A stretch of DNA of 64,000 nt from Metridium senile (Eukaryota; Cnidaria; Anthozoa; Actiniaria; Metridiidae). Both the position numbers and the translations under genes were made by a program. The notes under the pieces were generated by a model, which saw only the letters and a list, made by a program, of their open reading frames with translations, was not told the DNA's origin and made no database searches. The stretch covers positions 43,680,379 through 43,744,378 of the forward strand of contig OX459096.1 of assembly GCA_949775045.1 (NCBI GenBank), written 5' to 3'. Shown one piece after another: positions 11,354-24,530 of this stretch (its first letter is position 1; each line of letters opens with the position of its first letter).

Positions 11354-13459
11354 CACGGTTAGTGTGTCGCGTAAACGGTTTCAAATAGACACGATTATCT
11401 GTCCAATGTTAGACTGTGACAGTCTTGGGGTACATTAAACATATGTCTATGACATGTGATTATTAAGGCTGGTCAATGTTAGAATATTTATCTACCAGTA
11501 GTGACGTTTCATATAGACACATGTACATTCATTCCTGTCATCAGCGATTACTAAAATACCAATCAGGCAGCAACTGTGGCTATTCATCCAAGGCAGTCAT
11601 TTTCTTTAAGCCTTCAACTGAAAGCTGTCTCAAAATTGTCATAAATTTGATGTCTAATTATAGCATTCTAATTTCAAAGGCTGATACGTTCTTTCTTATC
11701 GACTGATCTGTCAGCGTATACTTTAGGTAAATAAACACGAACTTTTAGCACTTTTGAGGCCAATTTGAACAAGGCTTTCCCGCCCCCTTGTTCAGACTTC
11801 TAATTGCGCATCACGCCTAGAGGCCATCAATCAAACCCAAGCAATCTATGCCAAAATCACATCAATATTTGTTCTTTTTGTGTCTAAACCATTAGTGCGT
11901 TGCTCAAAAAGGCAGTTCAAATGAGCATAAATTACACTATTTATTCAGCCTCCAGTTTTGTCTGAAAATTGCTCATTTTGGTCCTCGTTCACTTAATGTG
12001 AAATCGTTCACTTAAAGTGGTTGAAGATGTGCTTCAACTTTAGTTCTGGAATAATCTTGATATCAATGAAAGCGAAAATAAAGAAATCTAGAGAGAAAAT
12101 GTTAGTCATAAGCTAAAGTGTCCAATGAACTTATAAGATGTATAAACAAGCATTCTGCAATTGAAGCAATGATAAACTAACTGACACAGCGAAGCGCGCC
12201 CCAAAACGAATCCTGCGCTAATTATTTTTCTATCGAAATTGGCTGTTTTCAATATCCCATGTGTAATCTTTAATATTAATTTATTATCAATCTGCTGGTG
12301 TGTGTGTATGACAAGTGAAAGATTATCATTGGACCTGTCTGTCTTTGAGCACGTTTTGGTAAGTGCAAGTGCCTTCTAAAAGCTATTTTTGGATCGTTAG
12401 TTTCCGGTATAAGTTGCAGAAAAGTTCTTGTCCGATGACCCAACCTCTTAGTAATGCATTCCTGATCTTAACTATAAAAATAAAAACTAGAATTTACTAT
12501 TACGATTGTATTTTGTTGTTGTTAGTTTACCGTCTTGAATCCATCGGATTAGTACCGACTAAAATGAGAAATATAGAATTTCAAACGGAATGTAACGATC
12601 AATAAATTTAACAATGTAGTTATGTAGTTATAATAAAAAGAGGTGAACTTCGATACTGATGTAAATATTTACAGGTTTTCTCGATGATTTTAGAAACAAA
12701 ATTTGTTACTAAGAAGCTGTTTCATACTTCAAGAAAGACCTCCATTTTGCCAAGCTATAATGCAAAAGTTTGTATTGTTTTCGTTTTTTAATATTAAAAT
12801 CTTTGCTATTACTGACTATAAAACATGCTGAAAATTGACGAATTACAACCGAGACAAAGGCGACTTTATTATTCAATGATATACACCGAGCCTGAGGTGG
12901 GTAATTGTTTCAGTATAAAAACACAGGTGATTATTTCAAAAAGTAACAATAACCATCCTTTGAAGAAAAAAATATGCGTTTATTTATTTAAAAGCGCGCG
13001 AAAGACGGAAATTTTTTAACCAATCAGCGCGCACGATTTTCTCTAATCGTCTGCGTATTTATACTAATATGGTTTAGTGACTGATTTAAATAAAATGTTC
13101 AATTTGTTACAGTAAACATTCGAGTAACTGGCAAGGTCAACGAGCCGGGGCCAATCACAACCAATCAGCTGATGGAATTTACAGATTCATTTTCATTCTT
13201 CACAGATATCAACAAATGATGTCTCTTCCGTTTTGCCGCGAAAATATGTTTTTATATACCACACATTGAGTGATTATATCTCCAGATATAATGCATGTAT
13301 CGATCTAAAAGTTTGTACAAGTACTAAACGATGTAATTTGTGCCTTGTGTCCGCCGGAACAGTGTGATTGTGTGTGTACGACTTCTACTCGTCCCTGAAT
13401 CTATTGAATTGATTACACTGACTCTTTACACTCTCTCCGCATGGTATTTAGCTCGACTA
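11354..13459. other. Upstream region of gene A
   Basis: Contains the proximal promoter of gene A. A loose relative of the distal element seen at genes B and C may lie near 11562 (ATTGGTATTTTAGTAATC in gene sense, about -210), but the match is weak. No coding gene. Confidence 0.45.
11380..11388 (-). promoter_or_regulatory. Proximal shared box upstream of gene A
   Basis: In the gene's sense this reads CTATTTGAAACCGTTTAC; the core is CTATTTGAA. Its 5' end lies 35 bp upstream of the ATG. The flank matches gene C (CCATTTGAGACCGTGTAC). It could be a core-promoter/initiator or 5'UTR element; the function is unknown. Confidence 0.45.
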
Positions 13460-13611
13460 AAGTAAAAACCCGCATAAAAGAAATGGATCAAGAACACTCA
13501 GGCTGAAATGTGGTCAACAAAGTACCATATACATAAGAACAATATAAGATATATAAGAACAAAATCAGCCAGAACCGAAAATCGTGTGTCTTTTTATGCG
13601 GGTTTTTACTG
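13460..13611. mobile_element. 152-bp MITE with TA duplication
   Basis: Terminal inverted repeats (A/C)AGTAAAAACCCGCATAAAA at 13460-13479 and 13592-13611, flanked on both sides by TA (13458-13459, 13612-13613). TA target use and CAGT-type ends fit a Tc1/mariner (pogo-like) non-autonomous element; the superfamily is inferred. Confidence 0.75.
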
Positions 13612-13714
13612 TAGCTTATGCTACTTCTAAATACCTGTGCAACTGCAAATTATCAATCTTATATATACTTAATGAATATAATTGATTAATTTAACGTAAT
13701 GAGAACAATACAAA

Positions 13715-13732
13715 TTGTTGTTGTTGTTGTTG
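13715..13732. repeat. (TTG)n microsatellite
   Basis: Six uninterrupted TTG units. Confidence 0.9.
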
Positions 13733-13839
13733 TCAATACCCGAGCATGCTGACTGGTAACCGTGGATTCCCAGTACTCTAGTAAGTGTTATCTCTTCCCA
13801 TGCTTCTTTGCGAGTTGACAGACTCGTTCCCTTCTACTC

Positions 13840-14085
13840 CAACCTCGTACCCAGCGCCCACGTTACTTTTGGTCTGCGACAAAGAACGTGAGCCCTGGCA
13901 TAAACCGTTTCTGAGCGAATTTGATTGGCCCATGCATTTTCAAACTGATGGGCGTAATTTAGCTAACGCATGCGCTGTAACACCGGAAGTCCAATAAATC
14001 CTGGACTTTGCTAGAAACGGTTTATGCCAGAGCTCACGTTCTTTGTCGCAGACCAAAAGTAACGCGGGCGCTGGGTACGAGATTG
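13840..14085. mobile_element. 246-bp hairpin MITE with 9-bp target duplication
   Basis: Arms of about 73 bp, at 13840-13912 and 14013-14085, start CAA(C/T)CTCGTACCCAGCGCCC and differ at only a few positions. The direct repeat CTTCTACTC at 13831-13839 and 14086-14094 is a 9-bp target duplication. A 9-bp duplication would suit a Mutator-like source; a longer TIR with an 8-bp hAT-like duplication is less consistent. No transposase. Confidence 0.82.
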
Positions 14086-14681
14086 CTTCTACTCCTCTTC
14101 CTCTCCCCAATCCGCTCTCGAGCCTCTGGAACCCAGGATAACTACATAGTTACCATGGTTACATAGCGATGAAAATACAAACAAAACAACAAATTTATCA
14201 ATAACATGATTGCATGTAACATAGCCATGACGTCACATATGGCACAGCTATAGTCGGCCACAAGCCCTACTAGCAGAGAAAGTTTGTCTCGCTTTTCTTC
14301 CTTCGCAAAAGACCTTACCTACAGTGTACCACAAGATAATAATTTCAAAATTGAAAGCATAATGAAGAGATGAGCAGCAATAACTTGCAATGTCAACTAA
14401 GCGGAAATTTAACTGGACACGTGAAAACAATGGCTGCTGATGAGCGTCTAGGAGGAGAACAATATAAACTATACACATGTATGAATGACAATCAAAGAAC
14501 GAGCTTGTTAGCCGAGTTGTGTGCAAAATATTTAAGTGTGTTTCTGAGTCTCCCCGATTAGTAGGAAACAATACGTGTCCAGCTAGAAGATTTGAGACGT
14601 TAAAAAAGTGATTTGTTTTTATTTCATAAGACCTAGTAACAACAACTACATAAAGCACTAGTTAGATTTGACATACTAAGT
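14086..14681. other. Non-coding stretch with opposed open frames
   Basis: Open frames overlap here on both strands (136 codons minus, 63 codons plus). Neither shows a recognisable domain, conserved motif or gene-like context, so they are not called as genes. Confidence 0.4.
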
Positions 14682-14907
14682 ACTTATTGATTGAGTGGGA
14701 GGGCCGTACGGGAAAATATTTAGCTCGCAGTCAATATTTTCCCGTACGGCCCGACCTAACTCAGTCAATAAGTTTTTTTTATCATATGACCCACTCTTTT
14801 TAATTTAAAGGCCATTTTTATGATGTTTCGAGTAGCGGGTCCGTACGTCTTTGCCAGTACGGACAAGGTGAACGGACCCCATCACGTGACTTTGTCATAT
14901 GATAAAA
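14682..14907. mobile_element. Nested CGTACGG hairpins, MITE-like block
   Basis: A 92-bp near-perfect hairpin (14682-14773) has GGGCCGTACGGGAAAATATT in its stem and ACTTATTGA/TCAATAAGT at its outer ends. It abuts a second inverted pair, TATCATATGAC at about 14777-14790 and GTCATATGATA at 14894-14907. Within that lies a third hairpin, GTCCGTAC/GTACGGAC (about 14839-14864). CGTACGG-rich repeats of this style are frequent in anthozoan genomes (recollection, not searched). Confidence 0.65.
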
Positions 14908-15896
14908 CAATATATGCGATAGTAATTAAAGTAAAATTTAAATTCAAAATGTATTTTTGAATAACATGAAAAAAATCATACAACATCGTTGCAAAAACAA
15001 CTAACAGTAGAAATGCTGCCAGCTGATAGGTAAACAATAGTTCAATGAAAGGTCTATTTCTTCCCTGTTCTTAAGAGAATTGCTAACCGCAACTCCTCTA
15101 GTCATGCGATCGAAGATGACCGTGCAATAATGGTTTAATGTCATCGACATAATGTCGACCGCGGTTTCCATCCAGGACATCATAAGAACACATTTATACC
15201 CACAGTACTACATTTCAAACTTTTACTATATTTAAACGCGGAGATTTTAACCCTTGTTGGGATTAAAATCTTAGGAGCTTTAAAGTATCGCCTGTTGCAA
15301 AAAAGGGGGGAGGGGATGGGAGGGTTATTTGTGCGATGATCCCTCTATTAACTCTGTTCAAGCGTAGCCTATTTACGTGCATATACCCAGCATAAGCTCC
15401 TTAAATTCGTGTTCCATACCGTGTTCGATACTTATTAAGACAAACCACTTCAGCCGACGTCGTGAATTCTAAAAGGTTTTCTTGTTCTACTTGAACTGAA
15501 GAGAGACGCAAGGGTTGATACCGACTTTGAATAATGTGAAGTTAATGTTCCTGTTCACGTTATCGCGTGTACACGACGCTAGAAGGTTTTATTGGATTAC
15601 TAATAACTAGTGCTTAGCATGAATTGTATCATCAGCATCATCTGCAGCGTCGGTATAGTAGGGAATGATGTCGGCATGTATATGACTAGAAGATTGGAAT
15701 GACGTAAAGCGCAATAGAAATATACAGTTTATTGTCATTGATTTTGTTTTAATGTTTATTTAACAATTTCAAATCATTTTACAAGACAATATTGAAAAAG
15801 CAGTGATCTTTTACTGATGCATATTTGACGTGACTAATTTATAACCAAACAATACTTTTCCATCTATAACAAAACCAACTTTTGGGTCACAAACCT
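14908..15896. other. Non-coding stretch, nothing recognised
   Basis: AT-rich; no gene and no well-bounded repeat seen. Confidence 0.5.
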
Positions 15897-15963
15897 GCAA
15901 CAATAACTACAACAACAACAACAACAACACCTCTAACAAGAACAACAAAACAACAACAACAAA
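15897..15963. repeat. (CAA)n-rich microsatellite
   Basis: An imperfect ACAACA tract with a pure core at about 15909-15930. Confidence 0.85.
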
Positions 15964-17804
15964 AAGCATGTAATTTGTACCACCATCACAGCCTCTTACT
16001 AAAACTATATCTTTTCTGAGAAACACAACTGAAACTGCAAGCTGATGCTTCTACTAAACATCGCAGATGCCTCACAAAAACAAACCACAGTATACATACA
16101 TTTCTATTTCTAACAAAAGTATTTTATGAAATAGTTTTAAACAAGTGCATTGATTTAAAACTTTATTTTTATCACCAATAGCACTAAAATAGTCACGGCA
16201 TTTTATCGATGACAGCAGCTAGATCAACCATACCAGCAATTCAATGTATATACTAAGATTTTTCAATAGCAAATGTCGTCAAACTGTTCTCATGGTTGTT
16301 GCATGAGAACTGCCTGCTTCAAAAACCCACGAACAACGGTCCATCACGTTATCTCCACATAAGGTGAATACTACTCAATATTGACTTCATTCAGAGGGCC
16401 GCTATACGTGATGTAGATATCAATCGTAAATCCCTAAAAAGCCGGCGTGGGCTACTTCACTGTTGATAAAACGACTGTACTGTGATATCTCAGCATAAAA
16501 CGACACTTAACCGAATATAAATCGTCGAGAGATTATTGTTGACCAAGAAAAAAGCCAGGCTTTTAACTCAGCTCTTGAGCGCGGATAAATAAATACCGAC
16601 AAATCGACCAATATTGCAAGATTATCTACAGATAGTCCACTTTAAAGATCAACCATTCGATGTTTCAAAAGGCATAGTATTGAAGTTTATAGACATCCAT
16701 TCATGTGAGGCTAAGATAATCGGGGATTAGTGATAGCCTAGCACATATCTGTTGCCATCTTGGTTCGTTTTCGAGTCCAACCTGCTTTGGGTTAAGTGAA
16801 GGGAAAGTACTGCAATAAAACTGAGTACTAAGCTTTGTATTTTTACGATGATGGGGGCATTATGATAAACTTACCTCAACCCCCATACACAACCAACACA
16901 ATATGCAAACTTACTCTGAAATGATTCTCTTTTGAAGATTTTGTGTACATGGTGCACCGAACTTTATTGTTGTCACTTGACAGGCTATCTTACCTCCCAA
17001 ACCCACAACAATTCTAAATAAACTGATGATTTTTGGAAAATATTATTTTTCTACTTCATGAAAAAGCCCCGAGTCTTGCTAGTCTAAGATTTTAAAATGC
17101 AGTGGGTCAACTAATATTTGTTTAACGGCAATGTGATAGTTAACTGCATCAGTCCGCACAAACCCACATGCACCAACGCACATATACAGACTTTGATATA
17201 TATGATATTCCACAGTCAAGTTTAGTGGTGTTAAATTTGAATCCGAGTGTCTCAAAAATAACACATTTTCTTTGTTAATTATATTATCGAATTTTAAGTT
17301 ATCTTCAAAACTGTGAGAGCAGGTAGTTCATCCCAATTCAATATACAAAACTAATATGATATTTTTAAAGTTCCTATTTTAAGTCTAAGTGCTTCAATAA
17401 AAAAACTTTTTAATGTTAATGCCACACAATCAACTTGAAGTCAGTTTAAATATCGATATCAGGGGGTTGGCTTTTTCTTGAGCAATATCAAAAAGATGCT
17501 CTATTTGAAAAACTTTTTGAAAGCATAACACTTGCACAGATAGCTAATCTAAAACTCCTGTTACAGCTCCAGATATGACTATACTGGCCCTGAGTTCGTT
17601 TTGAATGAATTATTATCTTGATGAAAATTCACTTGTGTTTCATTGTAAAAGCAGGTCGATATTGAAAGAGCTTGAACTATATATGCTATGATTTTACGAT
17701 AACAGTGCAGGAGTGTGTAACTGGCTTTCGGAGACTTTGATGTGCTCAAACACTACTCTTTCAACGTGTTTCAAGGCATGATCTTTTACAATGCAATTCA
17801 AGAC
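15964..17804. other. Non-coding stretch, nothing recognised
   Basis: No gene-like frame or clear repeat structure. Confidence 0.5.
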
Positions 17805-18440
17805 TGACGCAGTCCACACCAGTTCAACCGCTAGATATCGTACATTTTTGCACAGATTGTTTTATAATTAAAATCTGACGCAGTCTACACCAGTTCAACC
17901 GCTAGATATCTCCCTTTTTTCACAGATTGTTTCTTAAATTAAAAACGGACGCAGTCCACGCCAGTTCAAGCGCTAGTTATCGTACATTTTTACACCGATT
18001 GTTTTATAAGTAAAAGCTGACGCAGTCCACACCAGTTCAACCGCTATAGTTATCGTACATTTTTACACCAAATGTTTCCTAGAAAAACTGACACATCCAA
18101 CACTAATTTGACCAATAGTTGTTGTACATTTTTACTCCAGTTTATTTCTAAGAAGCAGTACTAGTCCACAATAGCTCAAAGAGTATAAATAACCGCTATA
18201 GTTTTCGTATATTTTTGCATCAATTGCTTTGTAAGAGACCGCGACTAATTTAACCGGGATTTATCGTACACGTTTTTATCAATAAGAAGTACTAACACTT
18301 TCCACTGTTTTTCGGTCAAATGTTATATATCCTTACGCTAGCTGCAATTTTCTTAGAAACCCTGACACATGCTATACTAACGCATACTAGGCTAACCACT
18401 AGATATCGTACACTTTTATTCTAATTATTTCCCTAGAAAC
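17805..18440. repeat. 71-bp tandem array decaying to the right
   Basis: Units start at 17805, 17876, 17947, 18018 and 18089, exactly 71 bp apart (TGACGCAGTCCACACCAGTT ... ATCGTACATTTTTGCAC). At least three further degraded units, recognised by ATCGTACA(C)TTTTT, follow to about 18440. The left four are about 85-90% alike and the right ones are barely recognisable. Confidence 0.85.
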
Positions 18441-18704
18441 TATCAAGTCTCAGTAGAGTATCATTGCCCCACCCATGTTGGAACGACTCAGCTCCTTAGG
18501 CAAACAAAAGCCATAGAAACAATTTACTGACATTACCTCTTAAACTGTTCATATGGTATATTGGTATTAATTTCTACATCATATATACTATGTGTCAGTA
18601 TAACATTGCACCTATGTTCTAGATCTTACATTGTTGAAAAGTACTTGTATTCTATTGCATATGTGTTGGTTAATGTATAACAACTTTCGTTGCTTGTACA
18701 ATAT

Positions 18705-18937
18705 GTACAAAAAACTATAGATAATACAAACAATCAAACAGATGAGTTTTGTAATAATAAAAAGAATATTTTCAAAAACAAACTGTCATTGGTTTGTTCC
18801 ACAGTACTTGCAATGTTTTTTGATTGAATAGCTATAAATTCAATCATCTGTGTTTGTACAAAATGAATAATAACACAAACAAAGCAAATAATACACAGAT
18901 GAGTTTTTCAATAAAAAATATTTTAGAAAAACAGACT
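18705..18937. repeat. Direct repeat of about 81 bp, spacing 151 bp
   Basis: Copies at 18705-18785 and 18856-18937 share GTACAAAA, CAGATGAGTTTT, AATATTTT and AAAAACA(A)ACT in order. They look like an old tandem duplication. Confidence 0.6.
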
Positions 18938-21900
18938 ATAAATAGTCACCGACTTTAATAGTTGGCTCACACTTTGGTTGAAATGCGTAATATACTTGGA
19001 AAAAAGCCAGTTCATTTGAAAGAACCGATTGATGTTGGACTTCAAATTGACTTATCCAGTTTGTTATTCAATCTTGTAGAAAACGTACTAGAATGTTTAG
19101 TATGTTTACTTTACAGACGCCTTTTTCAAGCATTCTATCGTGGTTGTATACTAGCTATTGCATTGTAAATCTCAAAGCAAGCCAATCACTAATAAATGCA
19201 CATTAGGTCTTAAGGAGTATATAAAAGTCTCAGTTATCTGTGATAAAACTGTTTTCTTGCTTTGGTTTAAGCTTCCTGCCACTTAAAAGATACTAACGAC
19301 GCATTCAGAGGTGATTGAATGAGGAAATCTGAGGTCGGTCAGCAAACTTTCCTGCACGAAATAGATAGTTTGTTAATAAACTTTACTTTTTCTGGTGTAG
19401 TGTTTTTTTGGTACCGGCGGACACACATGCTCTATGTTTACCTTAAAACTTGTGCTTTATATTTAATTATTATGAAAGAGAAAATTGGCATACATATATT
19501 GACAATTGTTTTATTTGTGTAGTCAGAGTTGTTTTACTTGGGAGTGGTGTAGAAAACTTGGCTTCTCCAGCTGTCTGTATAATTCTTGCTTCACCATTTT
19601 ACCCCATTTTGCAACGGACTGAAAAACGAGAGACTTTTCCAACGGAAATGGAGAACATTAAGGACAACACTTGTCTGTAAATGTTGATTCAAAAACGTAC
19701 TTAAAGTCCTTGGGATAGATACCCGATAAGGGCTTTCTCTATGCATACCACTCTAATAGTTTCACTACAGGGCCGGAAACTTGTAAATTAGTTAGATTGG
19801 ACTCTGATAGAATCGTATTTAGCCTTTAGCAGAAACTCGCGGCAACACTTACATACTTAAGTACATCGTTCTATCAATGAACTAAACGTATTTTATGACG
19901 CGAAAAGTCAGGGAAAAACTTGGGTATTTTCGATGTCCATTACGAAGTGAACATGTAACGTGGGTCGGTGTCTTTTGCGTCGTGTTTGCTATAAGGATTA
20001 AGCGGATTAGACTAATGCTTGCATACAAATCACCCTAAAACAGCTCGCAGTAAAAGAGTTCAAACGTCAGATTAACGGCGTTCATGTTTTAGATGATTAC
20101 CAATTATTGAACAAAGGGTTAACTAAGATAAAAATAGAACATAACTGGCTTTTTTACAAGTCTTTTTTATTGTCTTTTTTATTCACTCAAACTACAAAAG
20201 AAACTATGTTGACAAAAAGGCACTCCTTGAATGGAAATAGTTTTAACACCTTTTTACTGAGTTTCATTCCTGAAGTACTGTAACTATACAATGAATGAAA
20301 TACCAAATGTTCAAAAGTACTGTAGAATAACATGACAATATGCTCGTTAATCCCTCTACATTACATTAATAGAATGATCAATTAAAATGTGCTGTTGGAA
20401 TGGAACACCAGTTTTACTGCTAATCTCATAAACTGTATGGCTCACTCAGAATCGATTCATTGTGTAAGAGTGTGTTTTTTCTTCTTCTCAAACTAGCCTA
20501 AACCGGCAAGCGATAATGCAATACAGTCAAGTCCATGTTCTCACTATAACTCATTTTATAATGTACACTGTTTATTCAGTGAAATGACAATTCACTTGTC
20601 GCTGATAACACAAAAACTGTCCTTTGCTTTCATTACTGTGATTGTTGAAAGTCAGCTTAGAAAACATGTAAATTCCATTACAATATAAAACATCAAATAA
20701 TAACGAAATCCCTTGCATATCCTCACGGCCATTTATGAAGATCGATAGTGACTTTATCCAGACAAAATAGTTGAAATTGCAAAGAAGTTGTTCGCCTCCG
20801 CTCTTCTCTGTTTCATCGACTGAAACTCAAGTCACAGGGAGTTGGTTTGATATCAAAAATAAATATTGGACTAGTGTAGGTTGGAGACGTGGGTTTTTTC
20901 TAAAAAATGATATTAAATTGAACGTGTAAAAAGGAAAACAATACATGCAAATACAGCATTAACCAAACACTCGTCTAATTCCTGGAGATATTTGTTGACT
21001 TGTTTTGTATCAAAAAACTTTGTTTCGTCGAACAATTTTACTTGAATCAACCACCAACGCAACTAACTGGTGTTTTTGTCTTAAAAATCAGTTTTAATTT
21101 AGTTATCGACTAATAAATAAATCCCTACAAGTAACCTCAACGCCTTTCGCTACCAGCAAAGCCCTGCCGCCACAGAAAAAACGCGACGACCATAATTGAA
21201 TTTGCCAAATTAACAAATACAATTTTGTCAAGATTCGATCGATTTTGATTGTATGAAAAGCACAATAATATAGAAATGAAATTACTTTATATTTCAACGG
21301 AAAGGATAAAATAGTAAGTTGGATGAAACAACGAACTTGAAAACGCGACAGTTACAAAAAAAACCCACAGATATTGATAATAATGGTTACCTGCGTTTTA
21401 TAGCTTAAGAAAAACAATTTCTTGTACGAAGACTGAAAAAACGCTACACTCCAAACTCTTGCAAAGTTTCTTGCTTCTAAAAATCCTTCTTAATTTGTGG
21501 AAAACCATTTGAGAAACTACTTGCAACGTTCAGTAGAAAGGCGGTTGGAAGTAGTTTTTGGCGCGATATAGCGATAGCCGCGTAGAGAGAAGCCGGTCCT
21601 ATCGTGATCATACTTTAACACACGAGAATAGAACAGAATTATTGGTATAATTCACAGTCTTAGCAAGATAAGTTTACGTATAAGCCTGAGTTTTAAAAGG
21701 ATTATAAACGAGAGAGAGATATCATATTCGCCATTAAACATAGCTGAGGTTTGAGCCCTGACCTAGTAGCTAAGTTGTCTTCTCTCAGACTCGAAGAATA
21801 TTACAGTCAAAAAAGGATTGTGCTTTTACAATATAAGAAAAAAAACATTGAATAAGATAGATGTAAAACAATTAAACGGCCGGGTTATGAAAGATAGTTG

Positions 21901-24530
21901 CTGTTGGCCTTGTGAAGAAGAAGGCGTTCTTGTTGGCTGATGTCGTTTCGTTGGGCGTATTTAAAAAATGACCAAAAATATTGGTTTTCTTATTATAAAA
22001 TGGTACAGACATCAATTAGAAACGAGATTGTTAGATATGTTCCAGGTATTTTGCGGTCAATACAAGTTCTTGATAATTTCAAAACATTTCTCAGCAAGTA
22101 TTTAGGTCAATGTTACGTACAGATTAGGGTTTGATGTTGAAGTACCAAAGATGGCAGACGTTCTCTGATTCATGCAATCTCAAATCTCACCTTAAAATAA
22201 CTATCCATTCTTGTATTCTCTATGTTCAGACAAAACATAAACTTTTAGATATTTTTGGTACCTTGATACACGCTTTTCACCTTGTATTGTTGATCAAACT
22301 GCGTGGCATGTTGGCCATACATTTATTAATGAACCGATTCATCTTCCATCCCAAGCCAACGAGACAATCCCAAACGAAAACCACCCCAAAACATACAACA
22401 GTTCATCAACACACGGAGTTTTATTCATATAGAGAATTTATTTACATCTTTATAGTTTACAGGGGGTTTCTATTATGATTTGCCACAGGAAATACCAGTA
22501 TTGTATCTTGACAGTGTAATTATGAACATCAAAATTAACATCATTTTTTTAATCGAAAACATGACATTTGTTCAATAATTTATTTGAAGCATGACCTTAT
22601 TTTGTTCTGTAATCAGAATTATGAATCAACTAGTCTAGCAGAGCAACTAAAATAACAATGGTCACGAAATAGTTTTGGATATATATACTTTTGTAGTTAC
22701 AAGTTCCTATATCTTTGTCTACTTCTAACATTTTAAACTTAGCTAAAGTCTAGATTTGAAAAGGCACTGTACATGTTAATAAATACTTAGACAATATATT
22801 AATTCATTGTTCCATGCACTAGGCGTGGATGTTTTCTCCTTTATGACATGCTTCAGTAAGATTGATAATATTGCCATATCTTAATAGAGATTCTCTTTCT
22901 TTTTCAAAGTTCAGTAACTAGAGAAACTCTTGATGTCTTGTTGTGATATAATGGTAACACCTATCTACTCATTTTAATAACAAGAACTCAACATTGTAGA
23001 AGATTTTGAAATTAAATTTCTAGCTTAGGTAAGGCAAAGATAAATTATAAAGTAAACTAAAAAAGAACTAGGCCTAAAAATTATATGTGCGAAAGAAATC
23101 TCAGACAATATTAACTAATACTGAGTAATTTAATTACTTAGAATATATAATACAATACATCATCTGAATTTCTATTTGAAATAGTCATTCGATAAAATGA
23201 AAATAAGCAACTCCAACTAAATTGAAAATTGGCGGTTTTTTTGGTGAAATTTTATCAACTAGGCGACTGGTAAAGTGTCCAGCATGACAAACAAAAAATA
23301 ACAAAGTGAAGCTTTTGTGTGATAGTGTAGAAGTAATCTGTAGCCAAGCAAAATAGGTGAAAACAAGAACAAACACAAAAGCAAGGTGTGTTTAGTATTG
23401 CTTGCTAGTCAACTAATTGTGAAACCTTTGATACAAATAGATTAGAAAAAGTTACTCTGTCAACTCAAACAAAGTGAGAAATAAGAAAAAAGCACAATAA
23501 AACTTTCAATAGGCACTTATCTTTTCTTTTCCAAACTGATTTTGTTGTCTTTTCTTTCAATAATAATGGTTTAGGATGGAAAATTTTGAGTGGAGTAGCT
23601 CTAGTCGCGTGTTTCTTGTTTCAAGATGCCTAAACCACCGATTAAAATGCACCCTAAGTCCATTTCTCTGTGTAAGATAACTATTGTGACTAGTTAAGGA
23701 AATCATTCAAATTGATACCACTCACAAGAATAGCTTTATTTCTCACGTATCATTTGTCTCAAAGTTTGAAAAAGAGAAAAAGATCCTGCAGGCATTGTGT
23801 AGCTTTTGTCAAGTTGATGTCTAAACTTGATCTGTTATGACTTATGTAGCTCTTACCACAAAACGACTAGGCTTTTGTACTGAAAAGAGCTCAAGCGAGA
23901 ACAGTGTCATGCCGGTTGCTAATAGTGCTTCACTCGATTGCAAAGCTCTTACTATAGGAAGCTTGGACGGCTTAAACTTCTTATATGTTCAATACGATTA
24001 AATGAGTTTTTTCTGTTAATGGGTTCGCGTGTATATGGCTCAAGATGAAGTGGCACCACCAAAACTACATGCCACAGTTCAAGCTATATCAAAAGCTATT
24101 TGAATAGCCCAACATGTTGAAAAGTCTCAAATTGTAACTCAATTTTATTTGATCAAGTTTATCATCTTAATTCGAATGCTTCAAATCACACCTGAAAGGG
24201 AGACATAGTGTTCAATTCAGACTCTATAATAGAGATGATATCTGACGCATTGAGAACCGCAAAATTGGTATCTCTTTCGCTTGTAACAGTCAATAAAAAT
24301 AAAAGAAATATTCCTAAGTTTAACAGCTACCCCGCCTACCACTACCACTACAACTAACATATATTGTAGTCTTTAACAACTCTACTCTTTAGAAGCATTT
24401 CTCTAGAGCCTGTTTTAATTTCTGCACCTATTAGATATTTTTACGTTCAAATAGTGTTCAAGAGTCAATTAGAATAGAAATGCTTACTTCCAGTAACTTA
24501 GTATGAGTGTATATGTACAGTTCCTTGGTC
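18938..24530. other. Intergenic between genes A and B; no gene recognised
   Basis: About 5.6 kb of AT-rich DNA with many short open frames (for example 22131-22478, 115 codons) but no recognisable protein family, RNA gene or bounded repeat. The part next to 24530 should contain the 3'UTR of gene B. Confidence 0.45.

Noticed and set aside
14248..14658. 136-codon minus-strand frame, the longest outside the homeobox genes
   Set aside because: No recognisable domain, an overlapping plus-strand frame, and a neighbourhood full of MITEs; length alone is not enough in 64 kb.
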